Source: Anthoceros angustus (lineage: Eukaryota > Streptophyta > Anthocerotopsida > Anthocerotales > Anthocerotaceae). Taken from it: DNA of 64,000 bases. Position numbers and translations under genes: made by a program. Shown here in pieces: positions 57,661 to 64,000 of the stretch. Every line of letters begins with the position of its first letter. Position 1 is the stretch's first letter. The stretch is from positions 62,001 to 126,000 of the forward strand of contig MU008174.1 in the NCBI GenBank assembly GCA_010909165.1, given 5' to 3'. The notes under the pieces are model-generated. The model saw only the letters and a list, made by a program, of their open reading frames with translations. It was not told the origin of the DNA and searched no databases.

Positions 57661-57899
57661 TCAAAAATGAGAAGAATGATACAAATATGGCCAGGAAATT
57701 CCCACACCCATTGGCAGATAGCAATGTGCAAGTGCGCCAAACCTGATTATTCTAAGTACTTCTTGCTCTGAGGTGTTGCCAGCCAGTTGTTTGAGCTTAT
57801 CGGAGCGCCACCTTCTGCCCATGTGTGATCACTACTAGGAAAACGGGTCTTTTACTAGAGGCTATTTTTTAGAGCGAGGAGAGATTTCATGCTAGTTTC

Positions 57900-58290
57900 A
57901 TTTTACAACGGGTGTTCATGGTTCAAGTATTATTTTCACGTATAGCCATTCGCTTTACTACGAGGTTACGGTGATTTACTATGGGGGATTTAGCCACGGG
58001 TTTTCATATATGGCGTGGCATAACGAAGCGATTTTACAACGAGGGCTCTTCCGGGTTACAACACAAACCGATTTTAGCTAGGACTTTTCAAAATTAGATG
58101 TTCGATTTTCGACTCATTGGCAAGTGTGGTTTACAACGATTAGGGTTTACAACGGATCATAGTCTGGTTACAACGGTGCGTGGTTTACAATGGGACGTTA
58201 GGTTTTACAATGGGGGCGTTTACAACACAGGCATACAAACCTTACAACAACAAGCCGGTTACTAAGGAGGACAGTAGTTTACAACGAGGG
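57900..58290. repeat. subterminal repeats (TTTACAACG)
   Basis: At least a dozen copies of TTTACAACG or one-base variants (TTTACTACG, TTTACAATG, GGTTACAACA) lie in 400 bp next to the CACTA end. In En/Spm-type elements such repeats are the binding sites of the TNPA-type protein. A second, smaller cluster (GATTTTACAACGAGGG) recurs at about 59307-59350. Confidence 0.85.
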
Positions 58291-58441
58291 TCAAGGGTAT
58301 TGGCACGATTTATTGGAATGAGAGATGATGACTTTATTAGGAGACATTACACTCTGGCTCCTCGTTTGCATCGGTCATCAAAAACCATTTCTCTAATGCC
58401 CATAACCAACAGGGCATTACATGGTTCTTTTAATCCCAACT

Positions 58442-58825
58442 CTATAGGCTGATGCGGATGCGTGAGGGTCCCCGTTTGCGACGCGCCGCCTCACCCTCTC
58501 CAATTACACGCTCAATTCCATTCTCCTCAATGCCCTGACCTTCTCCAATTACGCCACAAGAAGGTGGTAATCGTGGAAATCCTCCGAGTCCATCCACCGG
58601 CCTCCCTTCCGAACATCCGTCATGGGCAAACCTCTGCACCTCCTTATGCACGCGCTCTAGCTTGTCAAGGTGCTTATACACCAGCCGCATCAGACGCCAC
58701 AAGTACTTGTGAGAAAGGGAGTCGGGCTTGTCAATTAGGATTGACAATTCTTTCTGGTCGTCCTCGAAAATCGGAATACCATGTCCAGTGTTGAAAGCTA
58801 TAGCTTGGCCCTTCCCGTTCTTCAC
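58442..58825 (-). other. unrecognised ORF inside the CACTA element
   Basis: A 127-codon minus-strand frame opens MKNGKGQAIAFNTGHGIPIF and contains a helix-rich piece (HKYLWRLMRLVYKHLDKLE) and a basic tail (GEAARRKRGPSR). About 60 bp of its start is repeated at 60928-60990 in the next tandem copy, where the remainder is missing. It looks like part of a captured gene or a former element gene. Family unknown. Confidence 0.3.
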
Positions 58826-61800
58826 AACCGTACCTCAGCTGGAAGCCTGCTACAAACCAAGTGTTGACAAAGTGTTATCAAGCGAATTGCAGCAGCAAAA
58901 TCAAAAGGCCAAGAAAGCAGCGCACACAAACTTCAGTGGCAAACTAGACAAATGCCCACAACCTGTAGGAAATAGCTATGATCGCAAACCGCCTGAGGAA
59001 TCGGTCAGCAAGGCAAATCAGAAACCATTAGAGTGCCTTGGAGGTCAGGCCTCCTTATATTATCGACAAATGGATGGCCACGTGTGGGCGCATATCGAGT
59101 TCAAAATTCCGCATCTTTGAAGTGCCGGCGGAAGTCATGTTCAAAATGACAAGTCCCAAAACTCGACATCAACTCAAGTGGTCAATCGAATCCTTGACGA
59201 AATCTCGACAAAATGACAATGTGTCCTTGATGAAATCAAAATGACAATGTGTCCTTGATGAAATCCGGGTTTATAGGTTAACCGGGTTTTCCTTATGACG
59301 TGGCATAACGAAGCGATTTTACAACGAGGGCTCTTCCGGGTTACAACACGGGCATACAAACCTTATAACCATGGTTTAAGAAGATCAACCAAGGACACAT
59401 CGATGCGAGTCCTTGTCGGATACAACCCATTGGTTTACAAGTGTATTTTGTTCAAACCCGTTAATCAGAACTGAGCTCAAACCCAAGGACACTTTCATTC
59501 AAAGTAATATGTCCTTGGGTTTTGGGGTCGGTCTCGAAACCTGGTTTACCATATCGTGGTTTACCGAAACCCAAGGAAGTAATTGGCTATAAATGGTTGG
59601 AAATGCGGTAATTACGTCTACCCAGAGGCCGTGTTCACATTACAAGAGCACCATGCAAGCGATTTGGACTTCAATACTAGCGGCAAAGTTGCGGCATAGA
59701 ACCTACCGTGTTCAAAAACAATGAGTGTCATGAAACCTCGCTCCAGCTTGAGTAAGCCGGTTTACGCTGGTGTTGCTGCATAACGACACATCGCCAGCCG
59801 TGGTTCATGCATGCAGCTTTGTCAAGGTGAGGGGTAGGGGTTGTTTTACCGTGTGTTCTTTGAGCTTTGTTCTGCTCATGCCTTCTGATTCAGAGCTCCT
59901 GTTCTTCACAACCAACAATGGGTTGCAGATGCCATTAGCCAGGAAGATTGCTTGTCGTGCCGAGAAGGACCCAGAGACACGGGCTACCGCAACGGTTTTG
60001 CGCGGGGATGCATTGTCGAGGCTACAAAGGCGAGGATGGTGCATTGGACCCAACGCTGGTTGTAAAGAACAGGAACTTGGCTACGGCTGCAACCATTTTA
60101 GGGCCGGCCCCCGAACACCTGAAAGGCAAGTGGACGACGGTGAAGAAATCTAGGACGCAAGCACACGGCGAGGCAGCAGACCCAGAGCCGTGCAGTCTTC
60201 AACATACTCGGCATGGGAAGGATGGACGGGGTCGGGCAAAGCGCGGTGGCCGGGCAAGGTGCAACAAAAGGACGGTCAACAATACGGAACTTGGAGACTG
60301 TGGCATGGATGGGCTTGGGAGGGCAGCTCGAGGTGGGACAGACGGTCCAAGCGCATCAAGGGTGAGCCTGGCATGGTGTCTGCAGCACCACAAACCCGCT
60401 CAAAAATCGAGGCAGGCAGAGAGGGTTTTGATGATGAGGTGAAGGGCAACAAAAGGACGGTCCAAGCGCATCAAGGTGAGCCTGGCATGGTGTCTGCAGC
60501 ACCACAAACCCAAGGACACATCGATGCGATTGATGATGAAAACAAGATGTAAGGTGGTGGGCGACATCTCATAGCAACCCAAGATGGCTTTGGGGCGTCG
60601 ATGCGTGGGCATTAGAAGACGCCCATTCGCTTGATAATATGGACCATCCCTTTGGGATGTCAAAATGATAAGGCACACATGCCGGAATGGGTCTATGCCA
60701 TGCAGGGACTGCCGGAATCTCCAAAGGCGATTGCTGATGAACACATTGCAAGTCCTGAGTTTTGCAGGCCTACAGACAAAAAAGCACACTCAGCCACAGA
60801 AGGGAACAAGGAGGCAGGTTGGGAAGAGGTCGCTGAAGACAGGAGATCCGCCGTCCAGTTTTGCGATGATCAGTTGGAGTTACAAATGTGTCCGCATGCT
60901 AGCAAGGGCGGGACATGCACTCCCTCGAAAATCGGAATACCATGTCCGGTGTTGAAAGCCATAGCTTGGCCCTTCCCGTTCTTCACAACCGCATTCTCAC
61001 CGGAAGCTGCTACAAACCAAGTGTTGACAAAGTGTTATCACCAGAAGAAAATCAAAGGCCAAGAAAGCAGCAGACAAACTTCAATGGCAAACTAGACAAA
61101 ATGCCCACAATTGAGGAAATAGCTATGATCGCAAACCGCCTGAGGAATCGGTCAGCAAGGCAAATCAGAAACCATTAGAGTGCCTTGGAGGCTGTGCCTC
61201 CTTATATTGCCAACTGGGACAAATGGATGGCCGCCACGTGTGGGGCGCATATCGAGTCCAAATTGCCGCATGCTGAAGTGCACCGGCCGGAAGTCATGTT
61301 CCGAAAATGACAAGTCCCGAAACTCGACATCAACTCAAGTGGTCAATCGGAATCCTTGATGAAATCTCTGACAAAATGACAATGTGTCCTTGATGAAATC
61401 TCGACAAAATGACAATGTGTCCTTGATGAAATCCGGGTTTCAAAAGTGTCCTTGATGAAATCCGGGTTTCAAAAGTGTCCTTGATGAAATCCGGGTTTAT
61501 CAAAACCTTATAACCATGGTTTAATACCCAAGGACACATCGATGCGAGTCCTTGGGTTTTGATGATGAAAACAACCCATTGGTTTATAGGTTAACCGGTT
61601 TCAAACCCGTTAATCAGAACTGAGCTCAAACCCAAGGACACTTTCATTCAAAGTAATATGTCCTTGGGTTTTGGGGTCTCGGAAACCCTGGTTTACCATA
61701 TCGGGTTTACAAACCCAAGGAAGTAATTGGCTATAAATGGTTGGAAATGCGGTAATTACGCCTACCCAGGCCGTGTTCACATTACAAGAGCACCATGCAA

Positions 61801-62975
61801 GCGATTTGGACTTGAATACTAGCGGCAAAGTTGCGGCATAGAACCTACCGTGTTCAAAAACAATGAGTGTCATGAAACCTCGCTCCAGCTTGAGTAAGCC
61901 GGTTTACGCTGGTGTTAACGACACATCGCCAGCCGTGGTTCATGCATGCAGCTTTGTCAAGGTGAGGGGTAGGGGTTGTTTTACCGTGTGTTCTTTGAGC
62001 TTTGTTCATGCCTTCGATTCGTAGCTCCTGCTCTTCACAACCAACAATGGGTTGCGATGCCATTAGCCGTGAAGATTGCTTGTCGTGCCGAGAAGGACCC
62101 AGACACGGCGCCGCAACGTTGCCTTTGCGCGGGATGCATTGTCGAGGCTACAAAGGCGAGGATGGTGCATTGGACCCAACGCTGGTTGTAAAGAATGTGA
62201 ACTTGGCTACCGCAATGATTTTAGGGCCGGCCCCAACACCGAAAGGCAAGTGGACGACGGTGAAGAAATCTAGGACGCAAGCACACGGTGAGGCAGCAGA
62301 CCCAGAGCCGTGCAGTCTTCAACATACTCGGCATGGGAAGGATGGACGGGGTCGGGCAAAGCGTGGCAAGGTGCAACAAAAGGACGGTCAACAATACGGA
62401 ACTTGAGACTGTGGCATGGATGGGCTTGGGAGGGCAGCTCGAGGTGGGACAGACGGTCCAAGCGCATCAAGGGTGAGCTGGCATGGTGTCGGCACCACAA
62501 ACCCGCTCAAAAATCGAGGCAGGCAGAGAGGGTTTTGATGATGAGGTGAAGGGCAACAAGCGGAGCGGTAGAAAACGAAAGAGGATTTGGGACTTACGAG
62601 AGGTTTTGATGATGAAACAAGATGTAAGGTGGTGGGCGACATCTCATAGCAACCCAAGATGGCTTTGGGGCGTCGATGCGTGGGCATTAGAAGACGCCCA
62701 TTCGCTTGATAATATGGACCATCCCTTTGGGATGTCAAAATGATAAGGCACACATGCCGGATGGGTCTATGCCATGCGTGGACCGGAATCTCCAAAGGCG
62801 ATTGATGAACACATTGCAAGTCCGAGTTTTGCAGCCTACTGCATAAAAAGCACACTCACCACGAAGGGAACAAGGAGGCGGGTTGGGAAGAGGTCGAAGA
62901 CAGAGATCCGCCCGCTTTGCGATGATCGATTGGAGGTTACAAATGTGTCCGCATGCTAGCAAGGGCGGGACATGC
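58764..62975. repeat. 2.1-kb direct tandem duplication
   Basis: Copy A (58764-60922) and copy B (about 60923-62975) share long stretches: CCATGTCC-GTGTTGAAAGC at 58779/60941, TTTACCGTGTGTTCTTTGAGC region at 59849/61979, and the AGACGCCCATTCGCTTGATA region at 60615/62691. The offset falls from 2160 to 2076 because of many short indels. Matching open frames (for example 59948-60442 and 62002-62406) are parallel but frameshifted. No domain is recognised. Confidence 0.9.
61370..61500. repeat. short tandem repeat within copy B
   Basis: GTGTCCTTGATGAAATC followed by TCGACAAAATGACAAT (34-bp period) and then by CGGGTTTCAAAA (29-bp period) gives two overlapping short tandem series. Copy A has a shorter version at 59208-59275. 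Confidence 0.88.
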
Positions 62976-63990
62976 ACTCCCTCGAAAAGCACTAGCCGAG
63001 GGAAGTCTCAGTGATAATTCGGAGGAAATGCTTGTGCTCCCCTAAACCAAGGTGAGATTGCTAGCAGGATGTGCAGTCCTAGGTCGACGTTGTGGTCCCG
63101 AGCACCCCAAGGATCCGTTCATCCCACACTGTGCGAGAGGACGAGGATGCACCGTACAAGAGGGCAAGAGCATGTCCCACAATTTGGGCATCTCCCGTTG
63201 ATGCCCATGTTGGGGATGGTATTGAAATTCCAGCAGTGTTTTGATGATGAGTTGAAGGGCAACAAGCGGAGCGGTAGAAAGCGAAGAGGATTTGGGACTT
63301 ACAAAGATGAGGTTCTCCTTTCTCATTTGCATGAATCGTAGCGTGGGCGGTTTCTTATTTTTCCGAGTAGTCTTGTGGCAATTCGGTCTAAGCTACAACA
63401 GTTGTAGCTCGGACAAAAAGCACACTCACCACGAAGGGAACAAGGAGGCGGGTTGGGAAGAGGTCAAGATGTGAGATCCGCCGTCCGGTTTATGATCGAT
63501 TGGAGGTTCAAATGTGTCCGCATGCTAGCAAGGGCGGGACATGCACTCCCTCGGCAAAAGCACTAGGCGAGGGAAGTCTCGAGTGATAATTCGGAGGAAA
63601 TGCTTGTGCTCCCCTAAACCAAGGTGAGATTGCTAGCAGGGGAGTGCAGTCCTAGGATCGAGGGTTGTGGTCCCGAGCACCCCAAGGATCCTGCTCATCC
63701 CACACTGTGCGAGAGGACGAGGATGCACCGTACAAGAGGGCAAGAGCATGTCCCACAATTTGGGCATCTCCCGTTGATGCCCATGTTGGGGATATTGAAA
63801 TTCCAGCAGTGTTTTGATGATGAGGTGAAGGGCAACAAGCGGAGCGGTAGAAAGCGAAGAGGATTTGGGACTTACAAAGATGAGGTTCTCCTTTCTCATT
63901 TGCATGAATCGTAGCGTGGGCTTTCTTATTTTTCCAGAGTAGTCTTGTGGCAATTCAGGTCTAAGCTACAACAGTTGTAGCTCGGACACG
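62851..63990. repeat. 570-bp direct tandem repeat
   Basis: CACACTCACCACGAAGGGAA at 62851 recurs at 63421, and the following blocks (TGCTAGCAAGGGCGGGACAT, CCCACAATTTGGGCATCTCC, CTCATTTGCATGAATCGTAG) recur at the same spacing up to the window end. The first 100 bp of the unit is also part of the 2.1-kb unit, so the two repeats overlap. Both copies encode the string RSGRKRRGFGTYKDEVLLSH, of unknown origin. Confidence 0.9.
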
Positions 63991-64000
63991 TAAATCAAGC

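Larger units (their letters stand above)
57830..64000 (+). mobile_element. left end of a CACTA (En/Spm-like) DNA transposon
   Basis: CACTACTAGGAAAACGGG at 57830-57847, followed by TCTTTTACTAGAGGC, is the classic terminal inverted repeat of plant CACTA elements. It is followed inward by many short subterminal repeats. The matching right end (ending CCTAGTAGTG) is not in the window, so the element, if intact, runs past 64000. No TNP2-type transposase domain is recognisable to the window end; the interior is tandem duplications. The right boundary is therefore inferred. Confidence 0.75.

Noticed and set aside
1-64000. Ribosomal RNA genes or complete tRNA genes
   Set aside because: No conserved rRNA string or proper cloverleaf was found by reading; only one weak tRNA-like arm near 42 kb.

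Overview
The window looks like nuclear DNA of a land plant: short GT-AG introns, Ty1/copia and Ty3/gypsy relics, a CACTA-type transposon end, and plant-only genes (Tic40, Tom9, a phytocyanin, a plant acyl-activating enzyme). Remains of WDR92, a dynein-arm assembly factor, and of a CIB-type EF-hand protein point to a lineage with flagellated sperm (bryophyte, lycophyte, fern, or less likely cycad/Ginkgo). I cannot name the species. Two isolated N bases (5458, 23133) show it is a draft assembly.

Layout. 1-17.1 kb is nested, decayed LTR retrotransposons: a copia RNase H tail (50-526), a copia element with a deleted RT centre (745-3978, extra sequence and a putative LTR start at 5145), a minus-strand copia (8060-10880), and a nearly complete minus-strand gypsy chromovirus-like element (12642-17091) with LTRs of only about 155 bp. 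17.5-18.04 kb holds exons of a PPIL4/CYP59-type cyclophilin. 19.16-19.76 kb is an intact stellacyanin-like gene (minus). 20.7-23.3 kb holds degraded CIB and WDR92 genes in AT-rich DNA. 23.66-25.52 kb is an intact peroxisomal acyl-activating enzyme. 25.7-28.4 kb is rich in minisatellites.

29.8-38.5 kb is a compact GC-richer gene island: a two-domain retropepsin-like protein (minus), Tic40 (plus, 13 exons), Tom9/Tom22 (minus) and a Voa1/Ac45/BIG1-like type I membrane protein (plus), arranged as two divergent pairs. For all four, and for the enzyme and P450 genes, the exons I placed sum to an uninterrupted reading frame. 38.5-51.3 kb has no convincing complete gene but many short repeats, including telomere-like tracts. 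51.3-53.7 kb is an intact eight-exon CYP85-clan cytochrome P450. 53.7-57.7 kb is AT-rich repeats and a frameshifted unknown ORF. At 57830 a textbook CACTA terminus begins, followed by subterminal repeats and then a 2.1-kb tandem duplication and 570-bp repeats to the window end.

Functionally, Tic40 (plastid import) and Tom9 (mitochondrial import) sit side by side, but the genes otherwise form no pathway. The most unusual signal is in the 58.7-63 kb duplication: the two copies differ mainly by small indels at CTG/CAG/CCG (CHG) sites, which suggests either a methylation-linked mutation process or methylation-linked consensus errors.
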